The notes beneath the pieces were generated by a model that did not search any database, was not told where the DNA came from, and saw only the letters and a program-made list of their open reading frames with translations. The position numbers and the translations under genes were made by a program. Below, piece by piece: positions 1 through 7,697 of a DNA stretch of 34,688 nt (the first letter of the stretch is position 1; the number at the start of each line of letters is the position of its first letter). Source of the DNA: an uncultured Pelagibacteraceae bacterium (lineage in GTDB: Bacteria; Pseudomonadota; Alphaproteobacteria; Pelagibacterales; AG-422-B15). Location of the stretch: the NCBI GenBank assembly GCA_902518415.1, contig CABYGA010000012.1, positions 1 to 34,688 of the forward strand, given 5' to 3'.

Positions 1-297
1 TCATTTTTTTTTATAAATATTAGTATAGCTAAGTCTGATGAAACTCTCATTGGTTTAAATGCTTCAGCAAAACACTATTGTGTTTGTTTCTTTATATCAG
101 AGATGAAAAGTGATTATTGCGATGAAGCATATGATCGTGTTATAACTGCATCGGTTTCAGACGATGAATTGTACAGTCAAATTAAACTATTGGGTTACAA
201 TAAAGATGAGGTGGGAAAAGAAATCTCAATTGAATATGGAGAGTATAATATAGTTTCTGTTTTCACTGAGGAAACTGGTTGTTATTTTAAAAAATAA
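1..297 (+). CDS. 3' end of an unrecognised, probably exported small protein (5' truncated)
   Basis: Frame 1 is open from base 1 to a TAA at 295-297, giving at least 98 residues; the start lies outside the window or is not decidable here. The first visible residues are hydrophobic (SFFFINISIA), which fits the end of a signal peptide. The rest is polar, acidic and contains several cysteines, which fits an exported domain with possible disulfides. The internal ATG at 103 would give a 64-residue product, but it discards the hydrophobic lead, so I prefer the longer frame. It converges on mutT and overlaps its 3' end by 16 bases. I do not recognise the family and give no function. Confidence 0.5.
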   Translation, partial: SFFFINISIAKSDETLIGLNASAKHYCVCFFISEMKSDYCDEAYDRVITASVSDDELYSQIKLLGYNKDEVGKEISIEYGEYNIVSVFTEETGCYFKK

Positions 298-674
298 TTA
301 ATAACTTTGGTATTTGCAGGCAATAATTTTATTTTTTTTATCTCTTTAATTGAAATCCATTTTAATGTTTCATTATCTTTATTTTCAATTTGACCTGACC
401 AGTGTTTAACTTCAAATGTATACATCATTAACAAGAATGCTCGATACTGATGCCTAGTGAAAATATAGTTCTTTAACTTGTTTTTAGCGATATCAATTCC
501 TAATTCCTCTTTCAATTCTCTTATTAAGGCTTCAAAATAATCTTCGAAATTAGATAATTTTCCTCCAGGAAACTCCCAACAATTTCTGAATGTTTTTTTA
601 TTTTTTCGGCTCATGATTAGAATTTGGTCTTTTTTATTTCTAATAACTGCTGAAGAGCAAAAAACCAGATTCAT
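282..674 (-). CDS. mutT: Nudix hydrolase, MutT-like (8-oxo-dGTP diphosphatase family)
   Basis: A 130-residue Nudix protein. The Nudix box is complete at residues 38-60: G38, five residues, E44, seven residues, R52-E53-L54, E56-E57, G59-I60. The preceding WEFPGGK is typical of MutT enzymes that hydrolyse oxidised nucleotides such as 8-oxo-dGTP to the monophosphate, keeping them out of DNA. Length matches the family (about 130). The ATG at 674 overlaps the argJ stop in a TCATGA arrangement (ATGA on the coding strand), so translation is probably coupled to argJ; an argJ-mutT pair is familiar in alphaproteobacteria. The substrate is inferred from family and context; a different Nudix specificity cannot be excluded. 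Confidence 0.85.
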   Translation of the reverse strand: MNLVFCSSAVIRNKKDQILIMSRKNKKTFRNCWEFPGGKLSNFEDYFEALIRELKEELGIDIAKNKLKNYIFTRHQYRAFLLMMYTFEVKHWSGQIENKDNETLKWISIKEIKKIKLLPANTKVINYFLK

Positions 675-1906
675 GACTTATATGAAGCATTTATATCTAT
701 ATATTTGTGCGATAGATCACATGTTAAAATATCAGCGTGTGAATCTCCTATTGCGAGATCAATTTGTATTTCAACCTCTTTTTGACCTAAGTACTTCTTA
801 ATATCAGAATTATTTATTTTAGTATTAGCTTTTCCATTCATTGCTACTAAGTAATTGCCAAAGTAAATCTTTAATTTGCTTTGATTGATTTTTTCATATG
901 TTTTGCCAATTGCCATGATTACTCTCCCCCAATTGGCATCTCTTCCATAAATCGCAGTTTTAAAAAGATTTGAATTTGCGATAGATCTTGCAATTTTTTC
1001 AGCCTGCAAACTATTCTTAGCTTTCTTCACTTTAATTTTGATTAATTTAGTTGCTCCCTCACCATCTCTAACGATTTGTTCCGATAAAGAGCTGAACACT
1101 TTATATAAAGAGATTTTCAAGCTATTTATTCTTTTATCATTTATAGAATTAATTTTGTTTTTAAGTTTAATTTTATTCGAGCTGGCAAGTATAACTGTAT
1201 CATTCGTTGACTCATCTCCATCAACAGAAATTCTATTGAATGACTTGGCATTAAGTTGTTTTAATAAAGCTTGTAAAATTTTCTGAGGAATTTCTAAATC
1301 AATAAATATAAATCCTAACATGGTTGCCATATTTGGCTCAATCATTCCGGATCCTTTGGTAATTCCCGTAATTCTTACTACTTTGTTATCAACTTTAGTC
1401 TTTGATGAAATAGCTTTTGGAAAAGTATCTGTGGTCATTATGGCTTTTGCTGCATCCATCCAGTCATTACTTTTAATTTTATTTTTTCTTATCGCATTTA
1501 TTATTTTTTTTTCAGGAAATTCTTCTCCTATGACACCTGTAGATGCAAAAAATATTTTACTTTTTGAAACTTTAAATTTATTTGAAACAAGTTCGCTTAT
1601 CTTTATTAAAGACTGATGACCTTTTTTTCCTGTAAACGTATTTGCATTTCCAGAATTAATTATTATTGCTTGCACTTCTTTTTTTCTCAGCGCCTTTTCA
1701 TTCCAATCAAGAGTACAGGATCTCATGGTAGACTGAGTAAACACTTCAGCTATAGAACCTTTTTCTTTAAAAATAAAAATTGCTACATCGTTTCTTGACT
1801 TATCGTAAAGATTGGCACAGTAGGTATAAAGTTCTATGCCTTGAATACTTGACACCTTGTTTACCTTTTTTGGTGCAAGTGGTGATTTTCTGTATTTTTG
1901 TCTCAC
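671..1906 (-). CDS. argJ: Bifunctional glutamate N-acetyltransferase / amino-acid acetyltransferase ArgJ
   Basis: A 411-residue full-length ArgJ. It transfers acetyl from N-acetylornithine to glutamate in the cyclic arginine pathway, and many homologues also make N-acetylglutamate from acetyl-CoA. The protein is a self-cleaving N-terminal nucleophile hydrolase: the conserved KGSGMIEPNMATML motif is at residues 184-197, and Thr195 after Ala194 is the expected nucleophile that becomes the N-terminus of the beta chain. The C-terminus (CDLSHKYIDINASYKS) matches the family end. The start at 1904-1906 is GTG, preceded by a purine-rich AAAGAGA; the next in-frame ATG is at residue 61 and would remove conserved sequence. 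It is divergent from secA across a 101-base gap and runs into mutT. Confidence 0.95.
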   Translation of the reverse strand: MRQKYRKSPLAPKKVNKVSSIQGIELYTYCANLYDKSRNDVAIFIFKEKGSIAEVFTQSTMRSCTLDWNEKALRKKEVQAIIINSGNANTFTGKKGHQSLIKISELVSNKFKVSKSKIFFASTGVIGEEFPEKKIINAIRKNKIKSNDWMDAAKAIMTTDTFPKAISSKTKVDNKVVRITGITKGSGMIEPNMATMLGFIFIDLEIPQKILQALLKQLNAKSFNRISVDGDESTNDTVILASSNKIKLKNKINSINDKRINSLKISLYKVFSSLSEQIVRDGEGATKLIKIKVKKAKNSLQAEKIARSIANSNLFKTAIYGRDANWGRVIMAIGKTYEKINQSKLKIYFGNYLVAMNGKANTKINNSDIKKYLGQKEVEIQIDLAIGDSHADILTCDLSHKYIDINASYKS

Positions 1907-2007
1907 TATTATCTCTTTAATTAATAATACTAATTTTAACTTAATTGAAGTTAGTATTTAATGTATAAAAGCTTGCAATTAAATAGAAAATAACAATATC
2001 AACTTAC

Positions 2008-4617
2008 ATGTTTAATCTAAATTCAATAGTAAATTCACTTTTTAGCGGAAATGATAAGAAAAAAATTAGTGAGTTTTCGAAAATTGCCAAAGATATTGAC
2101 GCACTTGAACCAGTATTTGAAAATAAAACTCAAGAGGACTTAATAACTCATATCGAAAAGATTAAAGCTAAAATCAAAGATGGGGCAAGTATTGATCAAT
2201 TTATTCTTGAAGCTTTCGCTATCGTTCGAGAAGCAGCAAAAAGAACACTTGGGCAAAGACATTTTAATGTTCAGTTAATTGGGGGGATGATTCTTCATAA
2301 CGGTGGTATAGCTGAGATGAAAACAGGCGAGGGTAAAACACTTGTATCCACACTTGCTGCATTTCTTAACTCACTAACTGATGAAGGTGTGCATATAGTT
2401 ACTGTAAATGACTATCTTGCAAGAAGAGACTCTGAGTGGATGGGTAATGTATTCAAATATCTTGGACTAACTGTTGGATGCCTCACAAATGATGTGACCG
2501 GGGTTGAGGAAAGACAAAAACAATACAACTGTGACATTACGTATGGAACAAATAACGAATTTGGTTTTGATTATTTAAGGGATAACCTAAGAGTGCTGAA
2601 AAAAAATATGGTACAAAGATCTCATAATTTCTGCATTGTTGACGAGGTTGATAGCATTCTTATAGATGAGTCACGAACACCCTTAGTAATTTCTGGAGCT
2701 GTTGAAGATAAAACAACACTCTATAATTCTGTAAACAAGATTATTCCTTTCTTAGACCCAGAAGATTACGAAATTGATGAAAAGACAAAAACAGGTACTC
2801 TTACAGATAAAGGAAATGATAAGGCAGAAAAAATTTTAAAGGAAAAAAATATTATTACTGAAGGTACGCTTTATGACGTATCAAATGTTTCAGTAGTTCA
2901 CCATATCAATCAAGCATTGAGAGCAAATAAACTATTTGAAAAAGATCGAGATTATATAGTTAAGTCTGGAAGTGTAATTATCGTTGATGAATTCACAGGC
3001 AGAACAATGGAAGGAAGAAGGTATGGCGATGGCTTGCATCAAGCAATAGAGGCAAAAGAAAATGTAAAGGTGCAAAATGAGAGCCAGACCCTAGCTTCTA
3101 TAACATATCAAAACTATTTTAGACTTTACAAGAAAATATCAGGAATGACTGGAACAGCCCTTACCGAAGCAGAAGAATTTGCAGATATATATAATTTACC
3201 AGTTTTTGCAGTTCCTACAAATACATCTGTTGTCAGAAAAGATAATGAAGATGAAATATACCGCACATCAGAAGAAAAATATGATGCAATCATAAAACAA
3301 GTTGTTGAATGTAATCAGAAAAATCAGCCTGTTTTGATTGGAACCACTAGTATTGATAAGTCAGAAAAAATATCAAAAAAATTAAAAAATGCCAAAATTA
3401 ATCACGAAGTTCTTAATGCAAAGCAGCATGAATCAGAGGCAAAAATAATTGCTAATGCTGGCGAGCCAGGCGCTGTGACGATAGCAACAAATATGGCTGG
3501 AAGAGGAACTGATATTCAACTGGGTGGAAATTTTGAATTTAATAAAAAGCAAATGAAAGATCATGGAGGTTCTGATGAATTAAAAAATAAAATCTCCATG
3601 CAAAATAAAAGCGTGATTGATGCTGGTGGTTTATACGTGATTGGAAGTGAAAGACATGAAAGTAGAAGAATAGACAATCAACTTAGGGGTAGATCTGGAA
3701 GACAAGGAGATCCAGGTGAAACTAAATTTTTTATAAGTTTAGAAGATGATTTGATGAGAATTTTTGGTTCTGAACGAATTGATAGCGTTCTTAAAAGTCT
3801 GGGTCTTAAAGAAGGTGAGTCAATCCAACATGCGTGGATATCAAAAGCTCTTGAAAGAGCGCAAAAAAAAGTTGAGGGTCGTAATTTTGATATCAGGAAA
3901 ACATTATTAAAATTTGATGACGTTTTAAATGATCAAAGAAAAACAATATTTGATCAAAGGCTGGAATTGATGAATGCTGATGATATATCTGAAATTGCAA
4001 AAGACATGCAATACGATGTCGCTGATGATATTATAAATCAATACGCTCCTGAAAAAGCGTACATAGATCAATGGAATATCGATGAATTAAGTAAGGAAAT
4101 TACTCAGCATTTTTCTCTAGATTTCAATCTAAAGAAAATAATAGAAGAGGAAGAGATCGATCATCAAGGATTAAAAAATAAAATTTATAAAATTATAGAT
4201 GATATTTCAATCGTCAGAGCTCAAAATCATTCAAAGGAAAAAATAAATGCTGCAGAAAAAATGGTTCTTCTTAAAATCCTGGATGATAAATGGAAGGATC
4301 ATATAAATAATTTAGAACAATTACGATCAACAATCGGCCTTAGAGGATATGGGCAAAGAGATCCTCTTAATGAATATAAAAATGAAGCATTCAGTTTATT
4401 TGAAGGATTAATCAATAGTCTAAAAACTGATGTAACGAAGATTTTCTCTCGGATGCGAATACGCGAGAATACTAATCTTAATATTGACAATGATAATGAC
4501 GAAGTTGATCAATCGTCAAATGAACCTATCAAAAAAGATAAAAAAATATCAAGGAACTCTCCTTGTCCATGTGGATCTGGGAAAAAGTATAAACACTGTC
4601 ACGGAAATATTAGCTAA
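2008..4617 (+). CDS. secA: Protein translocase ATPase SecA
   Basis: An 869-residue motor ATPase that drives preproteins through SecYEG. The Walker A sequence MKTGEGKT is at residues 104-111 and the DEVD Walker B box at 212-215, followed by the SRTPL of the nucleotide-binding domain. The preprotein-crosslinking region, the second RecA-like fold (ATNMAGRGTDIQLGG, QLRGRSGRQGDPGE), helical scaffold and wing domains follow in order. The C-terminus keeps the zinc-binding SEC-C motif C853-x-C855-x8-C864-H865, used for SecB and phospholipid contact in known SecAs. Length is normal. There is no strong Shine-Dalgarno before the ATG. The last 8 bases overlap the 3' end of accA on the other strand. Confidence 0.98.
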   Translation: MFNLNSIVNSLFSGNDKKKISEFSKIAKDIDALEPVFENKTQEDLITHIEKIKAKIKDGASIDQFILEAFAIVREAAKRTLGQRHFNVQLIGGMILHNGGIAEMKTGEGKTLVSTLAAFLNSLTDEGVHIVTVNDYLARRDSEWMGNVFKYLGLTVGCLTNDVTGVEERQKQYNCDITYGTNNEFGFDYLRDNLRVLKKNMVQRSHNFCIVDEVDSILIDESRTPLVISGAVEDKTTLYNSVNKIIPFLDPEDYEIDEKTKTGTLTDKGNDKAEKILKEKNIITEGTLYDVSNVSVVHHINQALRANKLFEKDRDYIVKSGSVIIVDEFTGRTMEGRRYGDGLHQAIEAKENVKVQNESQTLASITYQNYFRLYKKISGMTGTALTEAEEFADIYNLPVFAVPTNTSVVRKDNEDEIYRTSEEKYDAIIKQVVECNQKNQPVLIGTTSIDKSEKISKKLKNAKINHEVLNAKQHESEAKIIANAGEPGAVTIATNMAGRGTDIQLGGNFEFNKKQMKDHGGSDELKNKISMQNKSVIDAGGLYVIGSERHESRRIDNQLRGRSGRQGDPGETKFFISLEDDLMRIFGSERIDSVLKSLGLKEGESIQHAWISKALERAQKKVEGRNFDIRKTLLKFDDVLNDQRKTIFDQRLELMNADDISEIAKDMQYDVADDIINQYAPEKAYIDQWNIDELSKEITQHFSLDFNLKKIIEEEEIDHQGLKNKIYKIIDDISIVRAQNHSKEKINAAEKMVLLKILDDKWKDHINNLEQLRSTIGLRGYGQRDPLNEYKNEAFSLFEGLINSLKTDVTKIFSRMRIRENTNLNIDNDNDEVDQSSNEPIKKDKKISRNSPCPCGSGKKYKHCHGNIS

Positions 4618-5722
4618 ATAAGTAGTAAGCTAATCCTACTGAAAAAATAGTAATTGTAAAAGCAGCGATTGCTCTGAATAAAGTACTATTTTTGAATTTC
4701 TTTCTATCACTTGCCTTTCCATACTTTTCATCAAGCACAGAATTTGCTGTAGTAAGTGTATCACTAAATAACCCTGATCGCCCAATCTGCAAATATCTTT
4801 CTTGTCTTGCGTGTTTTAAATCATTTCCATGTTGGTTTGATAAAATATTAAGATACTCTTCTATTTGATCGCCGACATTGTTCATTGCGATGAGTCGATT
4901 CCTATGGGCTCCGCCTGAAGGTTCCTGAATTATTTTGTCAATCACGTCTATTTTCAACATATCATTAGCGGTAAGTTTAAGTGCTGATGCAGCCTCAACA
5001 GTTTTTGAGTTATCCTTCCATAAAATTGAGGAACAGCCTTCAGGTGAGATTACAGAATATATTGAATTCTCAAGCATCAAAACGGTATTGCCCGTTCCTA
5101 TTGCAACCGCTCCTCCAGAACCTCCTTCTCCTATAATTACCGCTACAATAGGCACTCCTAGTGATAAGCAGCATTCTGTAGTTTTCGCAATTGCTTCTGA
5201 CTGTCCTCGTTGTTCTGCTCCCACTCCTGGATAAGCGCCAGGTGTATCCACAAATGAAATAACAGGAATATCAAACTCTTCAGCAAGTTTCATTAAACGT
5301 TGGGCTTTTCTATAACCTTCAGGTCTTGGCATGCCAAAGTTATGCTCTATACGAGAAGTTGTGTCATGACCCTTTTCATGACCAATAACCAAAACAGATT
5401 TTCCCCTAAATTTTCCAAATCCACCTATAATCGCCTTGTCATCTGAAAATGCTCTATCACCTGATAAAGGAAAAAAATCTTCAATTAAGTGTTCTATGTA
5501 CTGCTTTGTTTTTGGCCTATCTGGATGCCTGGCAACAAGTGTTCTTTGCCACGGGCTTATATTTGAGTATATTTTTTTATAAGTATCACTAATCTCTAAC
5601 TCAACTTTAGAGATCTTGTCTAGCATATCCTCAGAAGGAGCGCTGTCATTCAGACTTTTTAATTCAACTATCTTACTATCGAGTATTTCAATTGGTTTTT
5701 CAAACTCAAGATAAGTGGTCAT
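4610..5722 (-). CDS. accA: Acetyl-CoA carboxylase carboxyltransferase subunit alpha with a C-terminal membrane-like extension
   Basis: Residues 1 to about 317 form a standard AccA: RHPDRPKTKQYI, GDRAFSDDKAIIGG, the FVDTPGAYPG loop, GEGGSGGAVAIG oxyanion-hole glycines, and the end ARQERYLQIGRSG. AccA works with AccD to carboxylate acetyl-CoA to malonyl-CoA, the first step of fatty acid synthesis. Ordinary AccA stops near residue 320. This one runs on for about 53 residues (codons at 4610-4771): a polar linker, then a basic stretch (DRKKFK), then about 20 hydrophobic residues ending AYYLFS at the stop. This looks like a tail anchor. The frame is uninterrupted through the junction. The gene converges on secA with an 8-base overlap (TTAGCTAA carries both stops). 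The malyl-CoA lyase-like gene lies 15 bases upstream on the same strand, so the two may be co-transcribed. Confidence 0.93.
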   Translation of the reverse strand: MTTYLEFEKPIEILDSKIVELKSLNDSAPSEDMLDKISKVELEISDTYKKIYSNISPWQRTLVARHPDRPKTKQYIEHLIEDFFPLSGDRAFSDDKAIIGGFGKFRGKSVLVIGHEKGHDTTSRIEHNFGMPRPEGYRKAQRLMKLAEEFDIPVISFVDTPGAYPGVGAEQRGQSEAIAKTTECCLSLGVPIVAVIIGEGGSGGAVAIGTGNTVLMLENSIYSVISPEGCSSILWKDNSKTVEAASALKLTANDMLKIDVIDKIIQEPSGGAHRNRLIAMNNVGDQIEEYLNILSNQHGNDLKHARQERYLQIGRSGLFSDTLTTANSVLDEKYGKASDRKKFKNSTLFRAIAAFTITIFSVGLAYYLFS

Positions 5723-5737
5723 TAAATATAAATTATA

Positions 5738-6715
5738 TTAACTTAAAGTTTCAATTAATTTAGTTTGTTCAATGATTTGCTCAGCCTGTCTAATGGATGC
5801 AGCATCTATAAGTCTACCATTGAGAGTGGCAGCCCCTGCCCCAGATTCTTGAGCTTCTCTCATTGCCTTAATAATATCTTTGGCTTTTTGGACTTCGCTT
5901 TCAGGTAATGTAAAGACTTCATTGGCTAGGTCTACTTGACTAGGGTGAATCGCCCATTTCCCTTCACACCCGAGTATTGCAGTTCTTCTTGCATGCGATT
6001 TAAATCCATCTGGATCTGAAAAATCACCGAAAGGTCCATCAATAATTCTCATGCCGTGAGCCCTGCCAATAGTTGTCATTTTAGAAATAGGATAATGCCA
6101 CATATCATTCCAATGATTATTTCTCTCTCCATTAGTTTCGTCTGTTAAAATGGAATAATCTGAATTCGACCCACCTATATTAGTAGTCCTCATTCTGACT
6201 GATGCAGCATAGTCAGCGTAACCAAAATGAAGAGACTCAATTCTTTTGCTGCCAGTTAAAATACTGTCTAAGTTGGTGATACCCATAGAAATTTCAATAA
6301 TTAATTCAAAACCAATTTTTTTGTTTCTATTTATTTTGTCTTCTATTTGAGTAACCATCATGTCAATGGCATAAACATCAGCCGCAACTCCAACTTTTGG
6401 TATCATTATCAAGTCAAGTCGTTCACCACCTTGCTCCATTAAATCAACTACATCGCGGTAACAATAATGAGTATCGAGGCCATTTATTCTGACAGAAATA
6501 GTTTTTTTTCCAAAATCAAGTTCATTTAGAGCTTTAATAACATTTTCTTTTGCTTGCTCTTTGTCTTGTGGAGCCACCGCGTCCTCTAAATCTAAACAAA
6601 TAATGTCAGCATTACTCTTGCATGCTTTATCAAATAATTCGGGTTTAGAGCCTGGAACGAATAACTGGGAACGATTTAGTCTTGTTGGTTTTGTTGGTAC
6701 AGATGTGAAGCTCAT
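5738..6715 (-). CDS. HpcH/HpaI-fold CoA lyase, malyl-CoA / beta-methylmalyl-CoA lyase-like
   Basis: A 325-residue member of the citrate lyase beta / HpcH-HpaI superfamily. Motifs in order: SQLFVPGSKPELFDKA (CoA contact), CLDLEDAVAP at 40-49, VRINGLDT with Arg76, FELIIE ending in Glu141, and GYADYAAS with Asp168. From memory, the Glu/Asp pair and much of the sequence, including the GKWAIHPSQVDLANEVF segment, match Rhodobacter malyl-CoA lyase Mcl1, which cleaves malyl-CoA to glyoxylate and acetyl-CoA and beta-methylmalyl-CoA to glyoxylate and propionyl-CoA. The methylmalonyl-CoA mutase in this window would be a plausible partner. A malyl-CoA thioesterase paralogue is a possible alternative. It starts at ATG with accA 15 bases downstream. 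Confidence 0.85.
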   Translation of the reverse strand: MSFTSVPTKPTRLNRSQLFVPGSKPELFDKACKSNADIICLDLEDAVAPQDKEQAKENVIKALNELDFGKKTISVRINGLDTHYCYRDVVDLMEQGGERLDLIMIPKVGVAADVYAIDMMVTQIEDKINRNKKIGFELIIEISMGITNLDSILTGSKRIESLHFGYADYAASVRMRTTNIGGSNSDYSILTDETNGERNNHWNDMWHYPISKMTTIGRAHGMRIIDGPFGDFSDPDGFKSHARRTAILGCEGKWAIHPSQVDLANEVFTLPESEVQKAKDIIKAMREAQESGAGAATLNGRLIDAASIRQAEQIIEQTKLIETLS

Positions 6716-6771
6716 ATTGTTTTTTCTATCACTATAAAATTATCTTTTCAAGGCCTTCTTCAGATACAAAT

Positions 6772-7692
6772 TTATTTATTGTAAATTTTTGAGAGTGGGT
6801 GGTTATCTTTAACAGTCTTTTTCAATCTATCATTTAAAATATGAGTATAAATTTGAGTTGTAGAAATATCTGCGTGACCCAGCAATATCTGCAAGGATCT
6901 CAGGTCGAGACCGTTTGCAAGCAGGTGTGATGCAAAGGCATGACGTAGTTTGTGAGGACTTACAAATTTCTCTTCTATGCCTACTTTTATCGTAAGTTCT
7001 TTTAAGAGCTGATTGAATCTCTGTCTGCTTATATGTCCTAATTTAGAATTTTTTGAAGGAAATAACCACTTTTGATCATTTTTATTTTTAATAAATAATT
7101 CTCTTATTTTTAAATAGTTTTCGATTGTGCCTAATGTATTTTTGTCAATCGGAACAAGCCTTTCTTTATTTCCCTTTCCATAAACAAGTAAAAAATTTTT
7201 TTTCTCATAAAGTGCTGAAATCCGCAAGTTAATTAGTTCCGTTATCCTTATGCCTGTTGAATAAAGTATCTCAAGCATCACTAAAAATCGAATACCTCCA
7301 TTAGACTTATCTTCTCGGGCAGCTTTTAAAAGTCGATCAATTTGCATATTTGTTAGGAAAATAGGTAACTTTGAACTTTTCTTTGGAATATTTATTTTTT
7401 TTATTGGATTTGATTCTAGAATTTCCTCTTCGACTAAAAAATTAAAAAAGTGCCCTAACGCTGAGATTTTTCTAAGTACAGTAGATCGCTCAAAACCCTT
7501 TGCATTCAATGAAGCAACGTATTTTTCAATATCTAGATTTAAATTTTTTGATGAAATTTTATCTATATTAAGTTTAGTTATTTTTAAACATTGCTTGATG
7601 TCAAGGCTATATGATTGAATAGTATTCTTACTAAGTCCTTTTTCAGACGCAAGAGACTCTAAAAAATTTTCGATTAGTGATGCATTGGCCAT
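6772..7692 (-). CDS. xerD: Tyrosine site-specific recombinase XerD-like
   Basis: A 306-residue tyrosine recombinase. The N-terminal SAM-like DNA-binding domain covers about residues 1-90. The catalytic domain keeps all six residues: Arg149 (STGIRI), Lys173 (YGKGNKERLVPI), His247 and Arg250 (SPHKLRHAFA), His273 (LLGHADISTTQ) and Tyr282 (IYTH). With XerC it resolves chromosome dimers at dif during division. XerD rather than XerC is preferred from the QILLGHADISTTQIYTHI block and from its place beside aroK in alphaproteobacteria. No att sites or integrated cargo flank it, so I read it as the housekeeping recombinase. The start lies 5 bases after the stop of the upstream exported-protein gene, which suggests co-transcription. 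Confidence 0.88.
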   Translation of the reverse strand: MANASLIENFLESLASEKGLSKNTIQSYSLDIKQCLKITKLNIDKISSKNLNLDIEKYVASLNAKGFERSTVLRKISALGHFFNFLVEEEILESNPIKKINIPKKSSKLPIFLTNMQIDRLLKAAREDKSNGGIRFLVMLEILYSTGIRITELINLRISALYEKKNFLLVYGKGNKERLVPIDKNTLGTIENYLKIRELFIKNKNDQKWLFPSKNSKLGHISRQRFNQLLKELTIKVGIEEKFVSPHKLRHAFASHLLANGLDLRSLQILLGHADISTTQIYTHILNDRLKKTVKDNHPLSKIYNK

Positions 7693-7697
7693 TTAAT

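Noticed and set aside
1945-1969. secA promoter from TTGAAG and TATAAA
   Set aside because: The spacing is 13 bases, too short for a normal sigma-70 promoter, and no better pair stands out in the argJ-secA gap.
4935-5234. Long open frame on the plus strand inside accA (also similar frames in argJ, cobT, the mutase, fdxA and the acyl-CoA synthetase)
   Set aside because: Antisense to well-conserved genes, with no recognisable motif or ribosome-binding site; their openness follows from the codon use of the true frame.
6772-7692. Integrase of a mobile element
   Set aside because: The recombinase has XerD motifs and housekeeping neighbours, with no tRNA attachment site, flanking repeats or phage genes.
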